Source: Nodularia sphaerocarpa UHCC 0038
GTDB lineage: Bacteria; Cyanobacteriota; Cyanobacteriia; Cyanobacteriales; Nostocaceae
Direction of reading: 5' to 3'
NCBI RefSeq assembly: GCF_022376295.1
Contig: NZ_CP060140.1
Location: 5,212,356 to 5,276,355, forward strand
DNA: 64,000 nucleotides
Part shown: positions 40,732-49,266 of the stretch, one piece after another
Layout of the letters: each line of letters starts with the position of its first letter
Numbering within the stretch: position 1 is the first letter of the stretch
Notes under the pieces: generated by a model
Seen by the model: the letters and a program-made list of their open reading frames with translations, nothing else
The model's database searches: none
What the model was told of the DNA's origin: nothing
Position numbers and translations under genes: made by a program

Positions 40732-40980
40732 ACCGTATCAATACCTAATAGGGAACTCCGTTGCACAACTTGCTGTCTATGACGAAGAAGCACACAAAAG
40801 AGTGTTGGTATGATCTTAAGCTTGCTGGCAAATAACACCGGCAAGAGGGTTAATTACTAAACTTTTTCGGTACTCTAGAAAATTCTATTGATTTAAATGC
40901 CTATCGTCAAAATAGCAGTTAATGTGTGAGGTTTTCTCAGTAAAATTACACATAAGGTAATCTGGATAAACCAAGCCGTG
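40732..40980. other. Intergenic region
   Basis: About 250 bases following the HLIP terminator, with no repeats or RNA that I can support; it precedes the small hypothetical gene at 40981. Confidence 0.4.
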
Positions 40981-41289
40981 ATGAATGCTGTATTACCTCG
41001 TTTTTTAAAGTCAGCCTACAGAAGAGACCCAATAATCAGTGTCTTGATGACGGTAGGCGTGGTAGATTCGCTGATTGGAGGACTGAATGATAGTTGGTCA
41101 TTATTTGCTCTCGGTTTGGGGACAGCAGGGATCAGCCTAGCTTTTAAGTTGTGGCGAATCCAGCAACGGCAAACCCTAGCAGATCAGCCTGTAGCACAAT
41201 ATTATTTACCTTCCCAATCATCTAGTCCTACTCTGCCAATGCTGACTATTTCTAAGAAAAAACCACCGGGTAAGGACATAATTCGGTAA
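40981..41289 (+). CDS. Hypothetical protein with two hydrophobic segments
   Basis: 102 residues from ATG 40981 (GTG 40978 is directly before it). N-terminal basic patch 'LKSAYRRDP', then hydrophobic 'IISVLMTVGVVDSLIGGL' and 'WSLFALGLGTAGISLAFKLW', then 'RIQQRQTLADQPVAQYYLPSQ'. Such short proteins of unknown function with the ISVLMTVGVVD-like core are seen in cyanobacteria. No family name that I can support. The WD40 gene follows 87 bases later. Confidence 0.72.
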   Translation: MNAVLPRFLKSAYRRDPIISVLMTVGVVDSLIGGLNDSWSLFALGLGTAGISLAFKLWRIQQRQTLADQPVAQYYLPSQSSSPTLPMLTISKKKPPGKDIIR

Positions 41290-41376
41290 ATTTGATGGGC
41301 GTAAGTATCTTAAAAGTGAGGCAAAATAGTGAGGAGTGAGGGAAAAAGTGGTGATGATTCGGTACTGCACCCGTAC

Positions 41377-42399
41377 ATGATTATGGCATTTATGGCAGCG
41401 ATCGCCCTGCCGATAACTGTCTGGCAAGGGTTAAACATTCCTACTGCTCATGCTGCTGTTGAATTCGCACCAAACTCTCAAATCAGAACTGCGGTTACAG
41501 GACCCCAATTGCTTTATACCCTCTCTGGACATAGAGGAAACGTTAAATCTTTAGCCTTTAGTCCCAATAGCCAAGTTCTGGTGAGTGGTGGTGCTGAAAA
41601 TGAGGGGATAATCCAATTGTGGAATCCCAGAACTGGTGAAAGAGTGGGGCGGATTAGCAAAGCCCACACAACTGGGGTGAAGTCTTTGGTAATTTCACCA
41701 GATGGTCAAACTTTAATTAGCTGTAGCAGCGATAATACTATTAATCTTTGGAATCTGAGAAATAATTCCTTTAGTCGTTCTTTTGTGGGACATAGCACTA
41801 ATGTGATGTCTTTAGCTGTATCGGCGGATAGTCGAGTTCTCGTCAGTGGTGCTTTAGACGGTATTCGGATGTGGGATTTGTTACAGCAGCGTCCATTAGC
41901 TACCTTAGTCCGCTATGATAATTCTATACATACACTGGCAATGAGTCCTGATGGTCAGACTTTAGCTAGTGGTGATAGTAAGGGTATGATTAAGCTGTGG
42001 AACTTGAATACTGGGGCATTACTCCGGGAATTTAATGGACATTCCCAGATAGTTACTACTCTAGCTTTTACGCCTGATGGGTCAAATTTCGTCACGGCTA
42101 GCCGCGATCGCACAATTAAAGTTTGGAGTCTCAATTCTAGCGCGCCAGTACGCACCCTCACAGGACACAATAATTGGGTGAATGCGATCGCCATCAATCC
42201 CGATGGACAAACCTTAGCCAGTGCCGGCAGAGATGGCCTGAAGTTGTGGAATTTAAATACTGGAGAGGTAGTAAATACACTGATGGGACATTCAGACTGG
42301 GTAAGTGCGATCGCCTATAGTCCAGATGGTCAAACCCTAGCCAGTGGCAGTTTTGATGGCAGAGTTAATATTTGGGGAATCCCACCACGCAGCAATTAG
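41377..42399 (+). CDS. Secreted WD40 beta-propeller protein
   Basis: 340 residues from ATG 41377 (GTG 41329 is the outermost start). Signal peptide ending 'IPTAHA-AVEF', so exported. Seven WD40 repeats, from 'GHRGNVKSLAFSPNSQVLVSGG' to the last 'GHSDWVSAIAYSPDGQTLASGSFDGRVNIW', form a complete seven-blade propeller. Repeat 4 lacks the usual GH and has 'RYDNSIHTLAMSPDGQ'. Most WD40 proteins are cytosolic; an exported one suggests a periplasmic or cell-surface scaffold. Partner unknown. Confidence 0.88.
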   Translation: MIMAFMAAIALPITVWQGLNIPTAHAAVEFAPNSQIRTAVTGPQLLYTLSGHRGNVKSLAFSPNSQVLVSGGAENEGIIQLWNPRTGERVGRISKAHTTGVKSLVISPDGQTLISCSSDNTINLWNLRNNSFSRSFVGHSTNVMSLAVSADSRVLVSGALDGIRMWDLLQQRPLATLVRYDNSIHTLAMSPDGQTLASGDSKGMIKLWNLNTGALLREFNGHSQIVTTLAFTPDGSNFVTASRDRTIKVWSLNSSAPVRTLTGHNNWVNAIAINPDGQTLASAGRDGLKLWNLNTGEVVNTLMGHSDWVSAIAYSPDGQTLASGSFDGRVNIWGIPPRSN

Positions 42400-42406
42400 C
42401 TATTTT

Positions 42407-42464
42407 GTAGGGTGGGTATAGCCCAAGGGGCATGGCTGCGCTAAAGCGACAGAGTAACCCACCA
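42407..42464. repeat. Palindromic repeat, GGTGGGT/AACCCACC arms
   Basis: GGTGGGTATAGCCC ... GAGTAACCCACC downstream of the WD40 gene; compare 35072 and 51587. Confidence 0.55.
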
Positions 42465-42674
42465 AGAGTATTGATAGTTAATATTGTTAGTGGTTTGTAA
42501 ATAAATTTACATTTCTTTCTAATTGTGATAGTTCTATCACTAGAGTCAAGTAAATAAAATCTAGATTAAACAGTCAAAATCAATTAATTTCAAAAGGATT
42601 GCTAGTTTTTACAAGGGTGTATAATAAAAATTGTCTCTAACAGTTCTTTTATCTACAGGAGTTACAAAGAAGTT

Positions 42675-43601
42675 ATGAATGGCGATAATACTAACAATTC
42701 CCTCTCTGGCACTCCAGGTGTAGATGTCATCAATGGCTTTGGTGGCGATGATTTTATAGAAGGTCTGGATGGCAACGACATTATCGATGGTGGTACTGGA
42801 AGATTTGATCGAATGTTTGGCGGTGATGGTGATGATGTGATAACCGACCCAGACGGAGTTCTGGGGGCGCACGGTGGTAGGGGCAACGATACTATCGAGA
42901 TCACTTTTGCTGCCGACTGGGATAATGATAGTAATCCCAACAATGCCCCACGTTCTGATGGCAAAATTACCGGAGGTTACGGCGACGATAACATTAGGGT
43001 AACGATGAATGACAGTCGGTTTTTCATCAACCTCAAGGGAGATGAACCAATTAAAAATGTTCAAGATGGCAATGATGTAATTGAACTATTAGGTGTTTAC
43101 CAAAATTCAGTTGTTGACCTTGGTGGTGGTAACGACACTTTCATAGGTGGAATTGGCCGTGATAATGTCTCTGGTGGTTCTGGCAACGATTATATTTCTG
43201 GTTTAGGGGGTAACGATCTCTTAAATGGCAATGATGGGGACGATATTCTAGTTGGTGGTGCTGGTAACGATACGCTGACTGGTGGCAATGGAAAAGATTT
43301 ATTTTTATTCTATTCACCTGGTGATGGCATCGACCGCATTACAGACTTCAATCCTGCCGACGATAAAATTGGTGTGGATGCTGCTGGTTTTGGTGGTGGA
43401 CTTGTCGCTGGTACTTTTTTGGCTGAGACTCAGTTTGTCTTGGGTTCAACAGCCCAAAACGGGAGCCATCGCTTTATTTACAATCAATTAACTGGCGCTT
43501 TGTTCTTTGATGCTGACGGTACAGGATCTAGCACTCAGGTTCAAATTGCTACTTTGTCAAATAAAGCTGTGATTAATTCCCAAAATATTTCAGTCATGTA
43601 A
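42675..43601 (+). CDS. RTX-type calcium-binding protein
   Basis: 308 residues. Multiple GGxGxDxUx nonapeptides (for example 'GGDDFIEGLDGNDIIDGG', 'GGSGNDYISGLGGNDLLNG' and 'GGAGNDTLTGGNGKDLFLF') form Ca2+-binding parallel beta-rolls, followed by a C-terminal domain of the serralysin/Type I export type ('DRITDFNPADDKIGVDAAGFG'). No catalytic domain, so probably a surface or secreted adhesin-like protein exported by a type I system; no such transporter is adjacent. ATG 42675 is preceded by a long AT-rich leader. Confidence 0.92.
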   Translation: MNGDNTNNSLSGTPGVDVINGFGGDDFIEGLDGNDIIDGGTGRFDRMFGGDGDDVITDPDGVLGAHGGRGNDTIEITFAADWDNDSNPNNAPRSDGKITGGYGDDNIRVTMNDSRFFINLKGDEPIKNVQDGNDVIELLGVYQNSVVDLGGGNDTFIGGIGRDNVSGGSGNDYISGLGGNDLLNGNDGDDILVGGAGNDTLTGGNGKDLFLFYSPGDGIDRITDFNPADDKIGVDAAGFGGGLVAGTFLAETQFVLGSTAQNGSHRFIYNQLTGALFFDADGTGSSTQVQIATLSNKAVINSQNISVM

Positions 43602-43958
43602 AATTTGGGAAAAATACAGAAAAATCTTGGTATATACACGAAATACCAATACCAAAAACTTTGTAAAATTGCCTTCAGAAATAGTATTTAGAAATTGGGA
43701 ATAAGGGACTTGCAAATAAAAAAATCCCCAATTACTAGTAGCGAGATACAGCTAAAATAGTGCATTAGGTGTAGGTTGGGTTGAGCAGCGCAAAACCCAA
43801 AGCAGCCAAGGATGTTGGTTTTCGTTACGTCAACCCAACCTACATTTTTTGGGTAATTTATTTTGGGTAAATCCCTTATTAATTAATCGGCGGTTTATAA
43901 CTCATTTCTGAAGACTTTCACCAAAAAGCTCAAAACTCCGCCACATCCCTAAACTTCG
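43602..43958. other. Intergenic region with palindromic repeat
   Basis: 357 bases: AT-rich, with the GTAGGTTGGGTTG palindrome at 43771-43843 in the middle, and no gene. Confidence 0.5.
43771..43843. repeat. Palindromic repeat with GTAGGTTGGGTTG arms
   Basis: 13-bp perfect arms GTAGGTTGGGTTG/CAACCCAACCTAC around AGCAGCGCAAAACCC. Same family as 20327-20413. Confidence 0.75.
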
Positions 43959-44483
43959 CTAATTGTTCTGAATCAGCTGCTGTACCTGCTGTTGCAAAGC
44001 CGGGTCTTGCTGAATGGCTATCACTATCTCATTGAAGCGGTTTGGTTCTAACCCCCCAGCCCGCACTGCTTCCTCCTGTTTGGTCAGAGTTTCCTGTTGG
44101 ATTGACTCAATCTCAGGGGCTATTTGATTAAAAGACTGTTGCTCCTCTGGAGTTGCTGGTGAAGAAGGTTCAGCCCCAGGCGACTGCTGTGCTTCGGAAA
44201 GCTCTTGAAATCGCTCTACGCTCAGTCCTGATTCCTCAATAATTTGTACAGACATCTGTTGGGATGTTTGACCAATTTCCTGCAATGTTGGGAGAACACT
44301 GGCAAATTTTTGCAATTCTTCCTGGCTAACAGTCGTTTGTACTTGAGATAATTGAAGTTGTGCCTGTAGCCCTTGAGACAGTTGAATTTGAGGTTTTGAT
44401 GCTGGAACTTGGGCGATAGCAGAAAGATTCCCTGCGAGCAAAAAAACGAAAACAGAGCTACCTTTCAAAAGTTGCTTTAACAT
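43959..44483 (-). CDS. Secreted DUF4168 domain protein
   Basis: 174 residues. Signal peptide (SVFVFLLAGNLSAIA-QVP) and a Gln-rich helical mature part with the DUF4168 pattern 'EELQKFASVLPTLQEIGQTSQQ' and 'LSVERFQELSEAQQ', 'NRFNEIVIAIQQDPALQQQVQQLI'. DUF4168 proteins are widespread envelope proteins in cyanobacteria with no known activity. Upstream on the minus strand is intergenic sequence with the nested mobile repeat. Confidence 0.85.
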   Translation of the reverse strand: MLKQLLKGSSVFVFLLAGNLSAIAQVPASKPQIQLSQGLQAQLQLSQVQTTVSQEELQKFASVLPTLQEIGQTSQQMSVQIIEESGLSVERFQELSEAQQSPGAEPSSPATPEEQQSFNQIAPEIESIQQETLTKQEEAVRAGGLEPNRFNEIVIAIQQDPALQQQVQQLIQNN

Positions 44484-44608
44484 ACTGACTTCCTCCGTAG
44501 AAATTACTTACCTTGCGAAAGCAAGGGAACGTTTTCAAGAAATCAAGCTTGTGGGATTCTTCTTCCCAGATGTATTGAGCAATTGATGTGATAGCAAACA
44601 CAAGGTAT

Positions 44609-44896
44609 TAAGTAGGACGGCGTAAATAAAGTTAACTAGCTAGGGTCGTCATTGGTCATTTGTCATTAATCCTTAGAGGATGTTTGAAAAGTATTGGGCG
44701 AATATAATTCGCTACTACACAAAGGTCGTCTCGCCTGCGCGGACTAACGGTCAATCAAGCTTTTTGAACCCACGAAGGTGGGTTTTGTCTGGATGGTTCC
44801 GCGACTTCTAGTCGCCAAGGGAAGTAATAAATTAGACTTTTTAAACAACCTCTTAGAGTCGTAACATAGTTTGGTTTATTCATCCTTCCCTACTTA
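44609..44896 (-). mobile_element. MITE-like repeat, copy 4 (interrupted)
   Basis: Starts TAAGTAGGACGGCGTAAAT and ends CATCCTTCCCTACTTA, matching the ends of copy 3. The halves flank a 177-bp insertion (44676-44852). Without it the element would be about 110 bp. Confidence 0.75.
44676..44852. mobile_element. Nested 177-bp miniature element (IS5-like)
   Basis: Terminal inverted repeats GAGGATGTTTGAAAAGT and, on the other strand, GAGGTTGTTTAAAAAGT (two mismatches in 17), flanked by direct TTA repeats (44673-44675 and 44853-44855) that look like a target duplication. A TNA target duplication is typical of IS5-family (IS1031-like) elements. Internal hairpins AACCCAC-GAA-GGTGGGTT and GCGACT-TCT-AGTCGC; no coding sequence. 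Confidence 0.75.
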
Positions 44897-45068
44897 CTGA
44901 TGTATTAAGAGCTTTGTGGACATCATTAATATCAGTTCCCGCCTAGCTTAATACAACTTTATGGATTTCTGCAACATGACAGGGAAAGGTCTTTTCTAGG
45001 AAATATGGAATGTCAGTTTACTTGGCGATTCGGCAACTTTTACGGTGGGATTTCCCCTAAAATTCATG

Positions 45069-45091
45069 AAAAAAGCCCCCAGATGAGGGCT
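45069..45091 (-). terminator. Terminator of the ctaCDE operon
   Basis: On the minus strand: AGCCC-TCATCTGG-GGGCT then TTTTTTC, 43 bases past the ctaE stop. A clear Rho-independent terminator. Confidence 0.75.
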
Positions 45092-45133
45092 GGTCTAGTT
45101 ATTCGCGTGGAGTGAATAACTAATAATTAATAC

Positions 45134-45754
45134 TCACAGTAAGTACAGTAATCCGAACAAAATAATCCAAATTACATCAACAAAGTGCCAATAGATTTCT
45201 GCCGCTTCGATACCGAAGTGCTTTTCGTTACTGTAGTGACCGGGAACGCGCGATCGCCACAACACAGCCACAATAGCCAAAACGCCGATAGTAACGTGCA
45301 GACCGTGGAAGCCAGTTAAAACATAAAATGAACTAGCAAACAAATTGGTAGTCAGACCAAATTCCAGGTGAGCATATTCATAAACCTGACCCACCAAGAA
45401 ACTGGCACCCATCAACGCCGTAATTGTCAACCAAATCTGCATACCCTTGGTATCATTTTTTTTGATAGCGGTATCAGCATTGTGCATCACAAAACTACTA
45501 GCAATCAAATTGATAGTATTAATTCCGGGTAGCAATAGTTCTAATTCTGGGGTTCCTTCTGGAGGCCATGCAGGTAAGGTAGCACGGAAAGCTAAATAAG
45601 CTCCGAACATCCCCAGAAAAAGCATTCCTTCAGCGATGAGAAATACCACTAGCCCAAACAGACGATGATCTGGATGTGCTTCGTGATGAGCATCTGCGGT
45701 TGCAGGATGATGATTTAGTTCAGTTTTCGCTGGGTCAATTATTTGACTTTGCAT
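45134..45754 (-). CDS. ctaE: Cytochrome c oxidase subunit III
   Basis: 206 residues with five membrane helices after a His-rich N-terminus ('HHPATADAHHEAHPDHR'). Hallmarks: 'LFGLVVFLIAEGMLFLGMFGAYLAF', 'FYVLTGFHGLHVTIG' and the final 'AEIYWHFVDVIWIILFGLLYLL'. Structural subunit of the aa3-type oxidase with CtaC and CtaD; third gene of the operon. The 175-base gap to ctaD holds a heptamer tract and a G/C-rich palindrome. Ends before a strong terminator. Confidence 0.95.
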   Translation of the reverse strand: MQSQIIDPAKTELNHHPATADAHHEAHPDHRLFGLVVFLIAEGMLFLGMFGAYLAFRATLPAWPPEGTPELELLLPGINTINLIASSFVMHNADTAIKKNDTKGMQIWLTITALMGASFLVGQVYEYAHLEFGLTTNLFASSFYVLTGFHGLHVTIGVLAIVAVLWRSRVPGHYSNEKHFGIEAAEIYWHFVDVIWIILFGLLYLL

Positions 45755-45780
45755 GAATCTTTAAAAATGTATTGTAACGA

Positions 45781-45822
45781 GTAGTCATTAGTCATTGGTC
45801 ATTAGTCATTAGTCATTGGTGA
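45781..45822. repeat. Heptanucleotide tandem repeat in ctaD-ctaE gap
   Basis: About six TCATTAG/TCATTGG units upstream of ctaE. Confidence 0.85.
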
Positions 45823-45892
45823 TTTCACTTTTGACTTTTGACTGTTGCTATCTAGCAATTCCCACGTGCGTGCAGTACACCCGCGCTGTCGC

Positions 45893-45928
45893 GCACCCTC
45901 CCCTTAGCAAGGAGAGGGTTGGGGAGGG
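45893..45928. repeat. Palindromic G/C-rich repeat touching ctaD stop
   Basis: CCCTCCCCTTAGCAAGGAG then AGGGTTGGGGAGGG; same family as 12220-12303. Lies directly after the ctaD stop codon. Confidence 0.65.
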
Positions 45929-47623
45929 TTAAACGCCAGACTCAATAGTTGGGTATGGTTCACCAGGTTCGATATTTAAAACCGCCTGAATATCTACTTT
46001 TTTCTCACTTACGCCATAGTCGTAAGGGCCAGTAGCTAATACCGGGAGTTGCTCAAAATTCTCAATGGCTGGTGGTGAAGTAGTCATCCATTCTAAGGTG
46101 AGTCCGCGCCAAGGATTATCACCAGCTTTTGGTCCATACCACCAACTCCAAACAGCATTGATGATAAAGGGTAATGTCGAAATCGCCAGAAGATATGATC
46201 CGTAGGTACAGATTTCATTCAATGAGGTGAATTTGGGGTCATATTGGGCAATTCTGCGGTTCATTCCCATCAGCCCTAGCTTGTGCATCGGTAAGAAGGT
46301 CATATTCAGACCGACAATGGTTAAAACAGCATGAACTTTACCCCAAAATTCGTTCATCATCCGTCCCGTCATTTTTGGGAACCAGTGGTAAATAGCGGCA
46401 AAAATTCCCAAGACGCTACCACCAAACAGAACATAGTGCAGGTGTGCTACTACAAAATATGTATCATGAACGTGAATATCAAAGGGAACTGCGGCTAACA
46501 TGACACCACTGATCCCGCCAATAACGAAGGTACTTAAAAAGCCCATCGCAAAAATCATCGGACTATTCAGGCTGATTTTGCCACCCCAGATAGTTGCTAA
46601 CCAACCAAAAATTTTAATTCCCGTGGGTACAGCAATGATCATGGTAGTGATCATAAAAAACATTCGTAACCAACCGGGGACACCACTGGTAAACATATGG
46701 TGCGCCCAGACGATTAGCCCTAAGAAACTAATTGCTAGGGATGAATAGGCGATCGCCTTATAGCCAAAAATCGGCTTACGGGCATGAACTGGCAGAATTT
46801 CCGAAATTGCCCCAAAGAACGGCAAAATCATGATATAGACCGCCGGGTGAGAATAAAACCAGAACATATGCTGGTAAACAACCGGATCACCCCCACCAGT
46901 GGGGTTAAAAAATGTTGTCCCTGCTAACAAGTCAAAGCCCAGGAGAATCAGCGCCCCTGCTAAAACTGGTGTAGATAGCAAAACTAGAGCCGAAGTTGCC
47001 AACATCGACCAGCAAAACAAAGGCATTTGATGAACGCCCATGCTAGGAACACGCATTTTGAGAATCGTAACTAGAAAGTTAATCGCTCCCAAAATCGACG
47101 ATGTACCCAACAACAGAACACTCATAATCCAAATTCCCTCACCCACTTGGCCTGTTACCAAGCTCAAAGGAGGGTAAGAAGTCCAACCAGCATCAGGCGC
47201 ATCACCCAGAGCTAAACTAGCAATGAGTAAAATACCTGCTGGAGGAATCATCCAAAAAGCCACAGCATTCAAGCGAGGAAATGCCATATCTCTCGCCCCA
47301 ATCATCAGGGGAATCAGATAGTTAGCAAATCCAGCACCTGCTGGCACAATCCACAAAAAAATCATGATTGTGGCGTGCAGGGTAAATAGACTGTTATAAA
47401 TTTCTGGGGTAACAAAATCTACTTCTGGGGTGCGTAGTTCTGTTCGCACCAAGTCAGCCATTACGCCGCCAATACAGTAGAAAACAAAGGAAGTAACTAG
47501 GTATTGAATCCCAATCACCTTATGGTCGGTGCTGAAACCAAAAAAGTCTAGCCAATGTCTTTCTTGTGCTTCTTCTATATCAGGCGGGATATTGCTAGTT
47601 TTTTCTAACTGAGTTTGTGTCAT
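45929..47623 (-). CDS. ctaD: Cytochrome c oxidase subunit I
   Basis: 564 residues, twelve membrane helices. Heme a and binuclear-centre ligands visible: 'HATIMIFLW' (low-spin heme His), 'YSHPAVYIMILP' (CuB His and cross-linked Tyr), 'HHMFTSG' (two CuB His) and 'VHDTYFVVAHLHYVLFGG' (heme a3 and a His). The 'FWFYSHPAVY' Tyr marks the A-type oxidases. Catalyses O2 reduction with proton pumping. Second gene of ctaC-ctaD-ctaE; the first codon is followed at once by heptamer repeat upstream. This locus corresponds to the vegetative-cell cox1 type by context. Confidence 0.97.
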   Translation of the reverse strand: MTQTQLEKTSNIPPDIEEAQERHWLDFFGFSTDHKVIGIQYLVTSFVFYCIGGVMADLVRTELRTPEVDFVTPEIYNSLFTLHATIMIFLWIVPAGAGFANYLIPLMIGARDMAFPRLNAVAFWMIPPAGILLIASLALGDAPDAGWTSYPPLSLVTGQVGEGIWIMSVLLLGTSSILGAINFLVTILKMRVPSMGVHQMPLFCWSMLATSALVLLSTPVLAGALILLGFDLLAGTTFFNPTGGGDPVVYQHMFWFYSHPAVYIMILPFFGAISEILPVHARKPIFGYKAIAYSSLAISFLGLIVWAHHMFTSGVPGWLRMFFMITTMIIAVPTGIKIFGWLATIWGGKISLNSPMIFAMGFLSTFVIGGISGVMLAAVPFDIHVHDTYFVVAHLHYVLFGGSVLGIFAAIYHWFPKMTGRMMNEFWGKVHAVLTIVGLNMTFLPMHKLGLMGMNRRIAQYDPKFTSLNEICTYGSYLLAISTLPFIINAVWSWWYGPKAGDNPWRGLTLEWMTTSPPAIENFEQLPVLATGPYDYGVSEKKVDIQAVLNIEPGEPYPTIESGV

Positions 47624-47630
47624 AAGTTAA

Positions 47631-47670
47631 TTAGTCATTAGTCATTAGTCATTGGTCATTAGTCATTAGG
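47631..47670. repeat. Heptanucleotide tandem repeat between ctaC and ctaD
   Basis: About five TCATTAG/TCATTGG units starting 8 bases upstream of the ctaD start codon, in the leader of ctaD. Confidence 0.85.
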
Positions 47671-47786
47671 GAAATTAATTTTTTGGTTTTCCCTTGTTGT
47701 TTCTCTGGACTGAATGACCATGAATTTCTTGCTTGGTATTGTCAGCGTAGTCAGAGATTAACCCCTAACTCAGCTAGCAGCACTTT

Positions 47787-48881
47787 TTACTCAACACTCA
47801 TTTTGTGGATATGATGTAGCATTTCTGGTTGAATCCCCATGTCCTTAGTGTAATGAGTTAGAAATTCATCTGGGGATAAATCCGCAGGATTTACGGCTAC
47901 GGCTTGATTAAGTGTTTCGCTGCTAGCAACTAATTGTTCTGTCATCCAAGCGTCATAAGCTTCTTGGGTTTCTACCACTATTTGGCTTCTCATCGCTCCG
48001 TGGTAAGGGCCACAAAGTTCAGCACAAATCAGGTCGTAAGTACCAGCTATTCTGGGTGTGAATCTAATCTCGCTTTGTCTACCGGGGATAGCATCTTGTT
48101 TTAAGCGGAACTCAGGAACCCAAAAAGCATGGATGACATCATTGGCTGTCATGTTGACTTGGACTTCCCGACCCACGGGAACGTGCATCTCACCTGTAGT
48201 TATGCCTGTCTCAGGATAGGTGAAAATCCACGCATATTGTAACCCAGTGATATTAACTCGTAATTCTGGTGGTAAACCTGCTCTTTCGGGACTACCGCCA
48301 ATTGTGGGAGCCACACTACCCACACCAGGCGCGTTGCGTTTTTGGGGAATTTGGTCAGCATTGCGGACTGCTGCGGTGGCTGGGTCTTCCATTGCCTGAT
48401 CAGACTTTTCTTGATTCAGGTTGGAGCCTGTGCTGGGAGGGGTATCGCTTAAAGTTGCGGCGAGAGCAGTTCCCCGCATGGTCATGGATTCTTGAGTAAT
48501 CGGGGCTTCGTGAACAGAATGGGGATCAAAGCCGCCGATGTCGTTGTACACCTCAAAGCTATAAACAGAAATACCGAGAACGATAATTGCTGGGATCGCT
48601 GTCCAGAGGATTTCTAAAGGCACGTTGCCCTCAATGGGCGGTCCGTCTTCGTTATCACCTGCCCGCCGACGGTATTTAATTGCAGCGTAAATCAAAATAC
48701 CTTCGACAAGTAAAAATATGCCTGTGGAAACGATCATCATCGTGTTAAACAGACCATCCACTAAAACGGCTTCGTCTGTGGCGGCTGCTGGTAACAGACC
48801 GTGATTTTGACCGTACCAAAAGCTTAATAGCGTTAGGACGACACCAATTATTAATGTCCAGATGGAACTTGGAATGTTCAC
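47787..48881 (-). CDS. ctaC: Cytochrome c oxidase subunit II
   Basis: 364 residues from GTG 48881. Two N-terminal membrane helices, then a cupredoxin domain whose CuA site is intact: His in 'VIHAFWVPEFRLKQD', and 'CAELCGPYHGAM' (Cys-x3-Cys-x3-His-x2-Met). Between helix 2 and the cupredoxin lies a Pro/Ser/Asn-rich linker of about 90 residues (about 117-208: 'LSDTPPSTGSNLNQEKSD' region), longer than in most bacteria. Accepts electrons from cytochrome c6/plastocyanin. First gene of the oxidase operon, divergent from ctaA. Confidence 0.95.
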   Translation of the reverse strand: MNIPSSIWTLIIGVVLTLLSFWYGQNHGLLPAAATDEAVLVDGLFNTMMIVSTGIFLLVEGILIYAAIKYRRRAGDNEDGPPIEGNVPLEILWTAIPAIIVLGISVYSFEVYNDIGGFDPHSVHEAPITQESMTMRGTALAATLSDTPPSTGSNLNQEKSDQAMEDPATAAVRNADQIPQKRNAPGVGSVAPTIGGSPERAGLPPELRVNITGLQYAWIFTYPETGITTGEMHVPVGREVQVNMTANDVIHAFWVPEFRLKQDAIPGRQSEIRFTPRIAGTYDLICAELCGPYHGAMRSQIVVETQEAYDAWMTEQLVASSETLNQAVAVNPADLSPDEFLTHYTKDMGIQPEMLHHIHKMSVE

Positions 48882-49266
48882 GGTTTACTTAAAATGAATT
48901 TACTACGTTATCTCTATGCTACTCACTTACTAAGGTAGTGCAGGCAATAAAATCTGGAGTCTCAGGGTTTTAAGATTTTATTAATTTTTCGGGCTAAGTT
49001 ACTAATTTTGGGTACAAGAGATTTATTCGATACTGCCAAAAGCCATTACCTAAATTTGCACTTAACAAAATTAATTGTCATTTATCAATTGCTAATAACT
49101 TAAAAAATACCTAAAGCTCCGGCTAAAAATAGCGGGACTGATCCAAAGTATAAGTGCAAGCTAATCTTTTAAACTCTGGCTCATACGTTAGGGTGTAGAT
49201 GGGTCGTTACAAAAAATTGAAAATTTTAAGAGAGTTACCACCAAGAACGGGTGGAAGGTACTGTTC
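48882..49266. other. Divergent ctaC/ctaA promoter region
   Basis: 385 bases between the start codons of ctaC and ctaA. AT-rich, no repeats. A GTA-N10-TAC sequence near 49195 has the wrong spacing for a NtcA site. Regulation must act here, but I see no clear operator. Confidence 0.5.

Larger units (their letters stand above)
44484..45068. other. Intergenic region carrying nested mobile repeats
   Basis: 585 bases with no gene; most of it (44609-44896) is the MITE-like repeat interrupted by a second miniature element. Confidence 0.6.

Noticed and set aside
49190..49215. NtcA site candidate upstream of ctaA (GTA...TAC)
   Set aside because: The spacer between GTA and TAC is ten bases, not the eight of the consensus.
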